Positions 19,095-27,934 of a stretch of DNA of 64,000 nt are shown here, in pieces. This DNA comes from Rhizobium sp. SSA_523 (GTDB lineage: Bacteria; Pseudomonadota; Alphaproteobacteria; Rhizobiales; Rhizobiaceae). The stretch spans positions 2,108,001 through 2,172,000 of the forward strand of contig NZ_CP129382.1 of the NCBI RefSeq assembly GCF_030435705.1. The letters are read 5' to 3'. The translations under genes and the position numbers were made by a program. The notes below the pieces were generated by a model. That model was not told the DNA's origin and ran no database searches. It saw nothing but the letters and a program-made list of their open reading frames with translations. Position 1 is the first letter of the stretch; the number at the start of each line of letters is the position of its first letter.

Positions 19095-19133
19095 TACGGT
19101 CACCAGATGGTCTTGGGGGCGAGAATTTCCATC

Positions 19134-19209
19134 GAACCGTTCGGTTCAATGCGGATTGACATAATCCGATGCATCCCACATATCAAGAGGGGATCGAACT
19201 GATCGGTTC
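19134..19209. promoter_or_regulatory. Divergent promoter with two matching TetR operator candidates
   Basis: Two sites share GAAC-N6-GTTC: 19134-19147 (spacer CGTTCG) and 19196-19209 (spacer TGATCG), 62 bp apart. Between them on the plus strand is a likely sigma-70 promoter, TTGACA (19156-19161), 17 bp, CATATC (19179-19184), for tetR. The region separates the efflux pump genes from the TetR gene, so it should be the regulator's target in both directions. Confidence 0.6.
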
Positions 19210-19234
19210 GAATTCTTTTAATGAAGGTTCACAA

Positions 19235-19918
19235 ATGCTGGAGAACAAGTGTCCGCGCTCCGGGGCAGCCTTGGCCGCAGGGCGGTTTGCCGCCGGCGAG
19301 GACCCGGCAAAGCGCGAACAGATCCTGGATGGCGCGAAGCGGGTCTTTATGCGCCTCGGCTTCGACGCGGCCAGCATGAACGACATTACCCGCGAGGCCG
19401 GCGTCTCGAAGGGGACGATCTATGTCTATTTCCAGAACAAGGATGATTTGTTCGCCGCCATCATGGAACGCGAGCGCACGAGGCTTGCCGAATCCATGCG
19501 CGATATCCTGGATGGCAGCGAGGAAGTGGAGGACGGTCTCTACCGCTTCGGCGTCGCATTTGCCGAGCGGGTGACCAGTCATGAGACGATATCGGCCATG
19601 CGAACCATGATCAGCGTGGCGCCGCGCATGCCGATCCTGTCGCAACGCTTCTTCCAGGATGATTCCATGAATATCCGCTTCTTTCTGGAGCGCTTCCTCA
19701 TCCGCCAGATCGCCCGCGGCGTGCTGAGAATGGATGACGTTTCCCAGGCGGCGCGTCACTTCCTCGAATTATCGACCGGAACCTTCATGAAGATGCGCCT
19801 GTTCGGGCACATGGCGCAGCCGCCTTCCAGGGCCGAAATCGAAAAGCAGATCAACAGCGCCGTGCGCCTGTTCATGGCAGGCTACGGAGCATCGCCCGAT
19901 CACGCGCGGCCCGCTTGA
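19235..19918 (+). CDS. TetR-family regulator of the efflux pump
   Basis: A 227-residue TetR protein. The DNA-binding domain spans about residues 28-75, with the HTH MNDITREAGVSKGTIYVYFQNKDDLF; the rest is an all-helical ligand-binding/dimer domain. The ATG at 19235 has AAGG 7 nt upstream; an upstream ATG at 19169 would place the operator inside the coding region and is less likely. Divergent arrangement from emrAB-like genes with two matching palindromes indicates that it represses the pump and itself, released by a drug ligand. Confidence 0.9.
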   Translation: MLENKCPRSGAALAAGRFAAGEDPAKREQILDGAKRVFMRLGFDAASMNDITREAGVSKGTIYVYFQNKDDLFAAIMERERTRLAESMRDILDGSEEVEDGLYRFGVAFAERVTSHETISAMRTMISVAPRMPILSQRFFQDDSMNIRFFLERFLIRQIARGVLRMDDVSQAARHFLELSTGTFMKMRLFGHMAQPPSRAEIEKQINSAVRLFMAGYGASPDHARPA

Positions 19919-19939
19919 AAAACGGCTGAAATAGCTTAA

Positions 19940-19976
19940 CTCTCCCCTGCCGGAAATTGCCCGGCCTGAGGGGAAA
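19940..19976 (+). promoter_or_regulatory. Hairpin over the terC ribosome site
   Basis: TCTCCCC-TG-CCGG and CCGG-CCTGA-GGGGA pair around a short loop, placing the GGGGA that would serve as terC's Shine-Dalgarno within the stem. It may instead be the tetR terminator, although it lacks a U-run. It lies entirely in the 66-bp gap between tetR and terC. Confidence 0.4.
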
Positions 19977-19984
19977 GTCCGTTT

Positions 19985-20752
19985 ATGCAGGATATCGTAC
20001 AGCTTGTTCAGGATCCGGCCGCCTGGGTCGCTCTTGTCACTCTCGTCGTCATGGAGGTCGTCCTCGGGATCGACAATCTGATCTTCATTTCGATCCTTAC
20101 CAACAAGCTGCCCGCGGAACATCGCGAAAGAGCCCGCAAGATCGGCATCGGCCTTGCGCTCGTGATGCGCCTCGCTCTGCTCGGCACGGTCGCCTGGATC
20201 GTCCAGCTGACGACGCCCGTCTTCGAGGCTTTCGGTCACGGCTTCTCATGGAAGGACATGATCCTGATCGCCGGCGGTCTCTTCCTCGTCTGGAAGGCGA
20301 CCAAGGAAATCCACCACAGCGTCGACCTGCAGGACCACAAGGAAGACATGGTCGGCGGCGTGGCCACCACGACCTTCGCTTCCGCCATCGGCCAGATCCT
20401 CCTGCTCGATCTGGTCTTCTCCATCGACAGCATCATCACCGCCGTGGGCATGACGCCGCATCTGCCGATCATGATCATCGCGGTTGTCGCCGCCGTCACC
20501 GTGATGCTGGTCGCCGCCACGCCGCTGGCCAATTTCATCGAGAAGAACCCCACCATCGTCATGCTGGCGCTGGCCTTCCTGCTGATGATCGGCACGACGC
20601 TGATTGCCGACGGCATGGGCTTCCATGTGCCCAAGGGCTATATCTACGCCGCCATGGCCTTTTCCGCCCTGGTCGAGGTGCTGAACATGTTCGCCCGCAA
20701 TGCGCGACAGCGCAAGCGCGAGGCAGGCCAGAGCGGCGGCACCGTCCACTAG
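19985..20752 (+). CDS. TerC-family integral membrane protein
   Basis: A 255-residue membrane protein with about seven helices. It carries both conserved acidic membrane motifs of the TerC family: [14 protein letters not shown] in helix 2 and [18 protein letters not shown] in the middle. TerC-type proteins are linked to tellurite resistance and to metal (manganese or calcium) export during metallation of exported proteins. The C-terminus is short and basic. It follows the TetR gene by 66 bp in the same direction, but functional linkage to the pump is not evident. Confidence 0.93.
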   Translation: MQDIVQLVQDPAAWVALVTLVVMEVVLGIDNLIFISILTNKLPAEHRERARKIGIGLALVMRLALLGTVAWIVQLTTPVFEAFGHGFSWKDMILIAGGLFLVWKATKEIHHSVDLQDHKEDMVGGVATTTFASAIGQILLLDLVFSIDSIITAVGMTPHLPIMIIAVVAAVTVMLVAATPLANFIEKNPTIVMLALAFLLMIGTTLIADGMGFHVPKGYIYAAMAFSALVEVLNMFARNARQRKREAGQSGGTVH

Positions 20753-21136
20753 GGTCGGTCGGCGCCTGCCGGGCTGAGGCCAGTTCCCTTCCGGTCCACG
20801 GCAGAACCCCGGCCGTCGCCGCAATGCCGCGTTGGCCGGATGGCCTGATGGAGATCGGGCAGCGGATCGGCAAGCGATCGGCAGGATCCGGCCGCAGCGC
20901 ATGGATCTTGCGGTCGGACTGCGGGAACAAACGGCACGGCACGGCATTAGGGTCTGCTCGGGGACAGGACCCGGCAGACGAGCGCGCCCAAAAGGCGCGC
21001 CGCCCGCCGGACATCCATCGCCCGGTTCACCATGGCAAGCCTTGCCGTGGCTTTCTATCACCAGAATTTCGTATAGAGTGCGGCGCACTATCCTCCCCCG
21101 GCGGTTCCGCACACCGCCTTGCCCTGTCGGAGCGGC
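20753..21136. other. 384-bp non-coding gap with a hairpin and a possible EcfG-like promoter
   Basis: No gene is apparent here. A perfect 7-bp stem (GCGCGCC/GGCGCGC, 20982-21000) could end the terC transcript but has no U-run. GGAAC at 20924-20928 followed 16 bp later by CATT resembles an EcfG promoter with one -10 mismatch, pointing towards the transporter gene. The rest is unremarkable GC-rich sequence. Confidence 0.4.
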
Positions 21137-22909
21137 ATGACCAGCCAGCAAATTCTCGCCTTCTGTGTGATCGCCGGCATGATGGCGGTCTTCATCTGGG
21201 ATCGTTACCGCTATGATCTCGTTGCATGTTGCGCGCTGGTGGTTGCCGTCGCGGTCGGTGTCGTTCCGTTCGAACACGCATTTTCCGGCTTTTCCGATGA
21301 CATCGTCATCATCGTCGGCAGCGCGCTTGTCGTCAGTGCCGGTGTCGCGCGCTCCGGCGTCGTCGACATGGCGATCAAGAAATTCTTCCCCAATCTCGGC
21401 TCGATGCGGGCGCAGCTCGCCCTGCTGATGATCGTCGTGGCCATCCTGTCGGCCTTCATCAAGAATATCGGCGCGCTGGCCATCATGATGCCGGTCGCCT
21501 TCCAGTTCGCGCGAAGGGCCGGCGTCTCTCCCTCCCGCTATCTGATGCCCATGGCCTTCTCCGCCCTTCTCGGCGGCCTGATGACGCAGATCGGCACCTC
21601 GCCCAATATCGTTGTCTCGCGGCTGAGGGCGGAAATGACCGGCACCTCCTTCACCATGTTCGACTTCACGCCGGTCGGCGGCATCCTCACACTGGTGGGG
21701 GTCACCTTCCTGATGTTCTTCTATTGGCTGGTTCCGGAACGGCGCAAGCAGTCGCTGAACATCGAGGAAGCCGTGGAGATTTCCAATTACGCATCCGAGG
21801 CCATGGTGACCGCACAATCGACCGTTGCCGGTCGTCCCTTGAGCGAATTGCTGAAGCTGGGCGATGGCGAACTCGTGGCGACCGCCGTTCTGCGCGGCCC
21901 GACCCGCATGTCGCCCTTTCCCGACCTGATCCTGCGCGAGGAGGATTCCGTCGTGCTCGAGGGACGCTCGGCCGTCCTCGAACGGGTCATTTCGGGAGCG
22001 AAGCTGAAGCTCTCGGGCAAGGCGATCTATGAAGGCGGGCGCACGCAGCAGGATCTGGTTTCGATCGAGGCGGTCATCTCGCGGCAATCCGTCCTGGCCG
22101 GGCTTTCGGTGCGCGATCTGGCCTTGTCCTATACCCGCGGCGTCAACCTGCTCGCGGTCAGCCGCCGGGGTGAGAGACTGCGCGAACGCCTGCGCGATCT
22201 CGCCCTGCAGGAAGGCGACGTGATCGTGCTGCAGGGCGGCCGCAAGACCCTGCCGGTTGTCCTGCAGGACCTGGCGCTTCTGCCGCTTGCGCATCAGGAA
22301 ATCATGCTCGGCACGCAGCGCAAGGCGCTGATCCCGATCGCCATCCTGGCGGTGGCGATGATTGCCACGGCGCTGGGCTATGCGCCGGTCGCCATCGCTT
22401 TCTTCGCGGCAGCGCTGGGCATGGCACTGTTCGGCGCCGTGCCGCTCAACGATCTCTACAAGGCGGTGGACGGCCCCATTCTGGTGATGCTGGGCGCACT
22501 CATCCCGGTCTCCGACAGCCTGCGCACGACCGGCGGCAGCGAGTTGATCGCCGGCTGGCTCGGCGAAGTGGCGCACAACCTACCGCCCTTCGGCGCGCTG
22601 GCATTGATCATGCTGACCGCCATGGCCGTCACGCCCTTTCTCAACAATGCGGCAACCGTGCTCGTGATGGGCCCGATCGCCGTCAGCTTCGCCACCACGC
22701 TGGGATTTAGGCCGGAAGCCTTCCTGATGGCGGTGGCGATCGGCGCCGGTTCGGATTTCCTCACCCCCGTCGGGCATCAATGCAACACGCTGGTCATGGG
22801 GCCGGGCGGCTACCGCTTCTCCGATTATCCGAGGCTTGGCCTGCCGCTGTCCTTCCTGATCGTGGCGGTCAGCGTGCCGGCCTTGATGTGGTTCTGGCCG
22901 CTCAGCTAG
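21137..22909 (+). CDS. SLC13/DASS-family transporter with RCK_C (TrkA-C) domains
   Basis: A 590-residue membrane protein. Two blocks of hydrophobic segments flank a soluble region (about residues 200-370) with two TrkA-C-like repeats. Family signatures are the two hairpin motifs, MTQIGTSPNIVVS near residue 155 and SDFLTPVGHQCNTLVMGPG near residue 545. Relatives import sulfate, dicarboxylates or other anions with sodium. GGAG lies 4-5 nt before the ATG at 21137. The stop codon TAG is part of a CTAG that borders a MITE, so the insertion may have created or replaced the original C-terminus. Confidence 0.88.
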   Translation: MTSQQILAFCVIAGMMAVFIWDRYRYDLVACCALVVAVAVGVVPFEHAFSGFSDDIVIIVGSALVVSAGVARSGVVDMAIKKFFPNLGSMRAQLALLMIVVAILSAFIKNIGALAIMMPVAFQFARRAGVSPSRYLMPMAFSALLGGLMTQIGTSPNIVVSRLRAEMTGTSFTMFDFTPVGGILTLVGVTFLMFFYWLVPERRKQSLNIEEAVEISNYASEAMVTAQSTVAGRPLSELLKLGDGELVATAVLRGPTRMSPFPDLILREEDSVVLEGRSAVLERVISGAKLKLSGKAIYEGGRTQQDLVSIEAVISRQSVLAGLSVRDLALSYTRGVNLLAVSRRGERLRERLRDLALQEGDVIVLQGGRKTLPVVLQDLALLPLAHQEIMLGTQRKALIPIAILAVAMIATALGYAPVAIAFFAAALGMALFGAVPLNDLYKAVDGPILVMLGALIPVSDSLRTTGGSELIAGWLGEVAHNLPPFGALALIMLTAMAVTPFLNNAATVLVMGPIAVSFATTLGFRPEAFLMAVAIGAGSDFLTPVGHQCNTLVMGPGGYRFSDYPRLGLPLSFLIVAVSVPALMWFWPLS

Positions 22910-23113
22910 GGTCTGTTGACAATCAGGTTTCGGACGTGGCGCGTTACAGATTTGGTTGCTGAACATGCGAAAAACGCAATTGATACCCAAATGTATCATG
23001 AGCATTTTCAACGCATTCAGCGGGCAAATCCGACGCGTCCGCAGGATTTGCAGAGAAATGGGCCATAGTCTCGCAAACCACGTTCCAAACCCTGAATGTC
23101 AACAGACCCTAGA
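22906..23113. mobile_element. MITE-like element with 30-bp terminal inverted repeats and CTAG flanks
   Basis: A 200-bp non-coding segment (22910-23109) starts GGTCTGTTGACAATCAGG and ends with the inverted counterpart; the inverted repeats extend about 30 bp with four or five mismatches. Both sides carry CTAG (22906-22909 and 23110-23113), matching a 4-bp target duplication of the kind seen with some IS5-group elements. No transposase frame fits inside, so it would be non-autonomous. The left CTAG supplies the stop codon of the upstream transporter gene. No second copy is in this window. Confidence 0.75.
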
Positions 23114-23206
23114 GCCGAGACGGCAGAAATCTCGCGATCTGCCCGCAAAATCTTGACGCTCACCGCAGAATATGCGCTAAGGCCTGCCAATCCCGAAGAT
23201 CAAGAT

Positions 23207-23229
23207 AGCGCCTTCGCGGGCGCTTTTTA
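23207..23229 (+). terminator. Terminator-like hairpin just before gltX
   Basis: AGCGCC, a TTCGCG loop and GGCGCT are followed by a T-run (TTTTT), ending about 17 nt before the gltX ATG. It could terminate read-through from upstream, or act as an attenuator of gltX, since the promoter of gltX must lie upstream of it or overlap it. Confidence 0.6.
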
Positions 23230-23245
23230 AGTTGAAGCAGGCCCC

Positions 23246-24703
23246 ATGAGCACTTCCGGCGTTCGCGTCCGCATCGCACCCTCTCCCACTGGCGAACCGC
23301 ATGTCGGCACCGCCTATATCGCACTGTTCAACTATCTCTTCGCCAAGAAGCACGGCGGCGAATTCATCCTGCGCATCGAGGATACCGATGCCACCCGCTC
23401 GACGCGCGAATATGAACAGAAGGTCCTGGATGCCCTGAAATGGTGCGGCCTGGATTGGGCCGAGGGCCCGGATGTCGGCGGCCCTTACGGTCCCTATCGC
23501 CAGTCCGACCGCAAGGACATGTACCAGCCCTATGCGCAGGACCTTCTGGACAAGGGCCATGCCTTCCGCTGCTTCTGCACGCCGGAACGGCTCGAGGCCA
23601 TGCGCGAAGCCCAGCGCGCCGCCGGAAAGCCGCCCAAATATGACGGCCACTGCCTGAAGCTGACCGCCGAGGAAGTGACAAGCAAGATGAATGCGGGCGA
23701 AAGCTCCGTCATCCGCATGAAGATCCCGACGGAAGGGTCCTGCGATTTCACCGACGGCGTCTACGGCGATGTCTCGATCCCGTGGGATTCGGTCGACATG
23801 CAGGTGCTGATCAAGGGCGACGGCATGCCGACCTATCACATGGCCAATGTCATCGACGACCACCTGATGAAGATCACCCATGTCGCGCGCGGCGAGGAAT
23901 GGCTGGCTTCGGTGCCGAAGCACATTCTGCTGTACCGCTATTTCGGCTGGGAGCAGCCGGTCTTCATGCATTTGTCGCTCATGCGCAATGCCGACAAGTC
24001 GAAACTGTCCAAGCGCAAGAACCCGACTTCGATCTCCTATTATTCGGCGCTCGGCTACCTGCCGGAAGCGCTGATGAACTTTCTCGGCCTTTTCTTCGTG
24101 CAGATCGCCGAGGGAGAGGAACTGCTGAGCGTCGACGATCTGACGCAGAAATTCGATCCGGACAACCTTTCCAAGGCAGGCGCCATCTTCGACATCCAGA
24201 AGCTGGATTGGTTGAACGGCCGCTGGCTGCGCGAAAAGCTGAGCCCGGAGGAATTCATTGCCCGCAGCCTGACATGGGCCATGGAAAATGATCGCCTCAC
24301 CGAAGGGCTGAAGCTGTCCCAGAGCCGCATTTCCAAGCTCGGCGAATTGCCGCAGCTGGCCGGCTTCCTGCTCGCCAGTGATCTGGGCCTCACCCCCGCC
24401 TCCTTCGGCGGGCTGAAGACCAGCCCGGCCGAGACGCTGGAGATCATCACCACCGTTCAGGCCGATTTCGAGAAAATGCCGGAATGGACCGTGGAATCCA
24501 TCGATCAGGAATTGCGCGCGGTGGCCGACAAGCTGGGCAAGAAGCTGCGCGTGGTGACGCCGCCGCTGTTCATCGCCATGTCGGGAAGCTCGCGCTCTCT
24601 GCCGCTCTTCGATTCCATGGCGCTGCTGGGCCGTTCCGTGGTGCGCCAGCGCCTGAAGATCGCCGCAACGGTGGTGGCATCCATGGTGGGTGCAGAGAAA
24701 TAA
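23246..24703 (+). CDS. gltX: Glutamyl-tRNA synthetase
   Basis: A 485-residue class I aminoacyl-tRNA synthetase that charges tRNA with glutamate. The HIGH motif is HVGT at residues 19-22 within PSPTGEPHVGTA, and the KMSKS motif is KLSKR at residues 253-257. Length and the C-terminal anticodon-binding helical region fit GltX. Alphaproteobacteria often carry two gltX genes, one of which mischarges tRNA-Gln as part of the GatCAB route; which one this is cannot be said. The ATG is 17 nt after a terminator-like hairpin. Confidence 0.96.
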   Translation: MSTSGVRVRIAPSPTGEPHVGTAYIALFNYLFAKKHGGEFILRIEDTDATRSTREYEQKVLDALKWCGLDWAEGPDVGGPYGPYRQSDRKDMYQPYAQDLLDKGHAFRCFCTPERLEAMREAQRAAGKPPKYDGHCLKLTAEEVTSKMNAGESSVIRMKIPTEGSCDFTDGVYGDVSIPWDSVDMQVLIKGDGMPTYHMANVIDDHLMKITHVARGEEWLASVPKHILLYRYFGWEQPVFMHLSLMRNADKSKLSKRKNPTSISYYSALGYLPEALMNFLGLFFVQIAEGEELLSVDDLTQKFDPDNLSKAGAIFDIQKLDWLNGRWLREKLSPEEFIARSLTWAMENDRLTEGLKLSQSRISKLGELPQLAGFLLASDLGLTPASFGGLKTSPAETLEIITTVQADFEKMPEWTVESIDQELRAVADKLGKKLRVVTPPLFIAMSGSSRSLPLFDSMALLGRSVVRQRLKIAATVVASMVGAEK

Positions 24704-24840
24704 CGGGCGGATGCTGCTCCATGCGGCGGCATTGCTGAATACTCATCCCTGCCCCGCCGGGCCTCTTCCTCTTCAAGGAGGAGACGCCGGCCCGGCAGAA
24801 ATGGGTAACCTGAAACAAAGATGGCCCCAAAAGGCGATAT

Positions 24841-26340
24841 ATGATGAGCGAACAGAAGACAGAAACCGCGCTTTCCTCCGACGCCACCGAAGTGCGCCGC
24901 CAGAAACTGGCGCTGCTGCGCGAAAAGATCGGTGATGTCTATCCGGCGCATTTCCACCGCAGCATGACCAATGCGGAACTGACCGAGAAATACGAAAGCC
25001 TCGAGCCGGACGTCGAGACGCAGGATGTCGTCACCGTTGCGGGCCGCGTCTATTCCTCGCGCAATTCCGGCATGTTCATGGATATCCGCGATGCGTCCGG
25101 CAAGATCCAGATCTTTTCCCACAAGGATACGACGCCGGAAGCCGCCCGCGACATGCTGTCGATGATCGATATCGGCGATATCATCGGCGTGACGGGCATT
25201 GTCCGGCGCACCAAGCGTGGCGAGCTGACGATCAACGCGCAAGAGATCACCATGCTCACCAAGTCCCTTCTGCCCATGCCGGAAAAATGGCATGGCGTCT
25301 CGGACATCGAACTGCGCTACCGCAAGCGCCACCTCGACATCATGTCGAACGAGGAAAGCAAGCTGCGCTTCCAGCAGCGCTCGAAGATCGTCTCCGGCTT
25401 CCGCCGCTTCCTGGAAGGCGAGGGCTTTCTCGAGGTGGAGACCCCGATGCTGCAGACCGTCTATGGCGGGGCGACGGCCGATCCGTTCAAGACCTTCCAC
25501 AATACGCTGAAGATGGACATGTACCTGCGCATCGCGCCGGAACTGTTTTTGAAGCGCACTCTGGTTTCGGGCCTGTCGGACAAGGTCTTCGAGATCAACC
25601 GCAACTTCCGGAATGAAGGCGTTTCCACCCGCCACAATCCCGAATTCACCATGATGGAATGCTACTGGGCCTATGCCGATTACGAGGACATGATGGGCCT
25701 CGTCGAGCGCCTGTTCGAAACGCTGGCGCTTTCCATCCACGGCACAACCGATGTCACCTTTGGCGACAAGACGCTCTCCTTCAAGGGCCCGTTCAAGCGC
25801 GTGCCGATGCCGGATGCGGTGAAGGAAGCGACCGGCATCGACTTCCTGTCGCTCAAGACCGACGAGGAAGCCCGCAACGCCGCAAAGGCTGCCGGCTTTG
25901 CGGTGGAGAAGGACTGGACCTGGGGCGAATGCCTGGCCTTCATTTTCGAGGAGAAGGTGGAAGGCACGCTGATTCAGCCGAGCCATGTCACGCATTTTCC
26001 GAAGGATATTTCGCCCTTCGCCAAGGAAGTGCCGGGCGAGCCGCGGCTTGTCGAACGTTTCGAGACCTATTGCAATGCCTGGGAAGTGGGCAATGCCTTC
26101 TCCGAGCTCAACGATCCGGAAGAGCAGCGCCGCCGCATGGAAGAGCAGCTCGAGCAGGCGCATTCGCGCGGCGAGAAGGACAAGCAGCTGGACGACGAAT
26201 TCCTTGACGCCATCGATCAGGGCATGCCGCCCGCCGGCGGGCTGGGGATCGGCGTCGACCGCCTGATCATGCTTCTCACCAATGCGCCGTCGATCCGCGA
26301 CGTCATTCTCTTTCCGGCCCGCCGCAACAAGGCCGATTGA
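24841..26340 (+). CDS. lysS: Lysyl-tRNA synthetase, class II
   Basis: A 499-residue class II synthetase. An N-terminal OB-fold anticodon-binding domain (about residues 60-150) is followed by the catalytic core with motif 2 (FRNEGVSTRHNPEFTMMECY) and motif 3 (GGLGIGVDRLIMLL). It charges tRNA-Lys. The frame starts ATGATG; the first ATG has AAGG 6-7 nt upstream. It follows gltX by 137 bp, and transcription may be shared. Some alphaproteobacteria use class I LysRS instead, so the class II type here is a useful marker. Confidence 0.95.
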   Translation: MMSEQKTETALSSDATEVRRQKLALLREKIGDVYPAHFHRSMTNAELTEKYESLEPDVETQDVVTVAGRVYSSRNSGMFMDIRDASGKIQIFSHKDTTPEAARDMLSMIDIGDIIGVTGIVRRTKRGELTINAQEITMLTKSLLPMPEKWHGVSDIELRYRKRHLDIMSNEESKLRFQQRSKIVSGFRRFLEGEGFLEVETPMLQTVYGGATADPFKTFHNTLKMDMYLRIAPELFLKRTLVSGLSDKVFEINRNFRNEGVSTRHNPEFTMMECYWAYADYEDMMGLVERLFETLALSIHGTTDVTFGDKTLSFKGPFKRVPMPDAVKEATGIDFLSLKTDEEARNAAKAAGFAVEKDWTWGECLAFIFEEKVEGTLIQPSHVTHFPKDISPFAKEVPGEPRLVERFETYCNAWEVGNAFSELNDPEEQRRRMEEQLEQAHSRGEKDKQLDDEFLDAIDQGMPPAGGLGIGVDRLIMLLTNAPSIRDVILFPARRNKAD

Positions 26341-26344
26341 TCAT

Positions 26345-26450
26345 CTAGAGCAGGTCCAGCAAAATGCGTCAGCGGTTTTGCGTCCGGACTGCGTAAAAAC
26401 AAAGAGACAGAGCATTTCAGGTGATCCCGTTTCACCGGAAATCCTCGAGA
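26345..26450 (+). repeat. Rhizobial intergenic repeat, copy 1
   Basis: The element starts AGAGCAGGTCCAGCAAAA and includes TTTTGCGTCCGGACTGCG and a hairpin GGTGA-TCCCGTT-TCACC in its right part. A second, shorter copy in the same orientation lies at 27935-28010. The sequence type is familiar from intergenic regions of Rhizobium and Agrobacterium. Here it fills the lysS 3' region. Confidence 0.7.
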
Positions 26451-26532
26451 TTGCAAACCGGTTCGGACGGCTCGCTTCGGCGGGCCGTTTGCGTTTCAGC
26501 TGTCTTGAGGCAGAAGAGCGGCTGGCTGAGCG

Positions 26533-27798
26533 TCAGTGGCCGGCGTCCACGGGTGCATGCGGCGCAGCCGCGGAGGGCGTGGAATGAGCCGGCGCAGCCT
26601 CATCCGTCGGGGCAGCGACCTTGACCGGGTCGATGCCGTCGCCTGACCCGGCATCGGATCCAGCGGCGGTCGGCGCCGACAGGGGTGACGGGGCGGGCGA
26701 CGAGGCGGATGACGGGGCGGATGCGGACTGCGTGTCCGCCGCGTCCGATCCAAAGACCATTGCCTGCAGCCGGGCAAAGATCCCCGGTCCCTCGGTCACG
26801 GCGGTATGCTCCGTGCTGGGGGCGGAATGGTCCGAAGATGGCGCCGCGCCATGCGGGGCCTCGGCCTGTGCGGCCTCGACCGTCGATGCATCGGCGGGCT
26901 TGCCGAAAATCATCCCCGACAGCGAACTCAAGAGCCCGCCGCTCTCCTCCCCCTGATCGGCCGGCTTTCCGTCATGAGGTGCGGTACTTTCCTGGCTATG
27001 GCCTTCGCCGTCCTTTGCCGGCGCCGGTCCGCCATGATCGGCTTGGGCTGCCGGTGCATCCTCTGCGCCGCCATGCGCCTCGCCGTCTCCATGTTCTTCG
27101 GCTTTGCCATGCCCGTCGCTCTTGCCATGTCCGTCGCTCTTCCCATGCCCTTCGGCGTCGCCATGCTCCGCCTTGGAGTCATGGCCGCCCTTCTTGCCGG
27201 CCGGCGCACCATGGCCATCGCCATGCGCCGACGCCTCGGCAACGGGTGAGACACAGTCGGCCGTATCGGTCAGCCTGGCCGCCATTGCAGTCATGTCTTC
27301 CAGCGGCGGCTCGATCCGCAAACCGTAGAATTCGCCGTTCCCGCCGGCCGATCCATCCACGTAAAACGCGGTATACATGGGGTCGGACGGATCGGGAGCC
27401 TTGGCGGCATCGGCGATATAGACCACCTGCGCACCGATGGCCCGCCCGCGCATGGCGGCGCGCTGGGTTGGCCCGGTCTTGTCCAGCACGGTGACCTGCA
27501 CAAGATCGGCGTGTTCCGCGGTCTGCACGGCCTTGGCCACGCGCAGGGCGGTGCGGAGACGGGCAGGACCCGTGCCGCCTTCGGTGAACACGAATTTGCG
27601 CACCCAGAAATGATTGTCCCGCTTGATCTTCACCAATTGCAGCGTGGTGCATTCCAATCCGTTCACCTCCTCGTAAGAAGGGCCCAGAAGCTGGTCGGCA
27701 CCCAGAAACAGGGCAGCGGCACCGCTTCCTCCGATCAGGAAGAAGCCGCCCAAAACGATGACGAGAGTCCGTGATAGCCGTATCTTTACGCCTTTCAC
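26533..27798 (-). CDS. Membrane-anchored protein with His-rich low-complexity tail, unknown function
   Basis: About 421 residues from the GTG at 27798, which has GGAG 8 nt upstream; an ATG at 27861 would add 21 residues. One N-terminal helix (LVIVLGGFFLIGGSGAAALFLG) anchors a compact domain to about residue 195 that contains CTTLQLVKIKRDNHFW. After it comes a long disordered region rich in His, Gly, Asp and Lys, with repeats of the HGKSDGHGKSDGHGKAEEHG type, then an Ala/Ser/Pro tail containing two similar GM(I/V)FG segments. The domain resembles conserved rhizobial proteins of unknown function. His-rich tracts can bind Zn or Ni, and sitABCD is divergent next door; metal binding is only a guess. 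Confidence 0.75.
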   Translation of the reverse strand: MKGVKIRLSRTLVIVLGGFFLIGGSGAAALFLGADQLLGPSYEEVNGLECTTLQLVKIKRDNHFWVRKFVFTEGGTGPARLRTALRVAKAVQTAEHADLVQVTVLDKTGPTQRAAMRGRAIGAQVVYIADAAKAPDPSDPMYTAFYVDGSAGGNGEFYGLRIEPPLEDMTAMAARLTDTADCVSPVAEASAHGDGHGAPAGKKGGHDSKAEHGDAEGHGKSDGHGKSDGHGKAEEHGDGEAHGGAEDAPAAQADHGGPAPAKDGEGHSQESTAPHDGKPADQGEESGGLLSSLSGMIFGKPADASTVEAAQAEAPHGAAPSSDHSAPSTEHTAVTEGPGIFARLQAMVFGSDAADTQSASAPSSASSPAPSPLSAPTAAGSDAGSGDGIDPVKVAAPTDEAAPAHSTPSAAAPHAPVDAGH

Positions 27799-27934
27799 GC
27801 CCGGAACTCCGGCATGCGTAACCCCACTCAGTACAATCCAATGTCTCGGAACTGGAGCCATCCTGACCGATTACTCTTGAGGAAACTTTAACTTCCCGCA
27901 TCCGGCTGAAAGCCGGCATGGGCCGCCGAAACCT

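Noticed and set aside
19919..19984. yybP-ykoY manganese riboswitch before terC
   Set aside because: The gap is only 66 bp, too short for the motif, and the conserved internal-loop sequences are not seen.
20246..22576. A 776-codon minus-strand frame opposite terC and the SLC13-type transporter
   Set aside because: Low-complexity charged translation, opposite two clear membrane-protein genes; typical GC-rich antisense frame.
22956..23156. A 66-codon frame inside the MITE
   Set aside because: It spans the right inverted repeat and element border, with no ribosome site and no transposase similarity.
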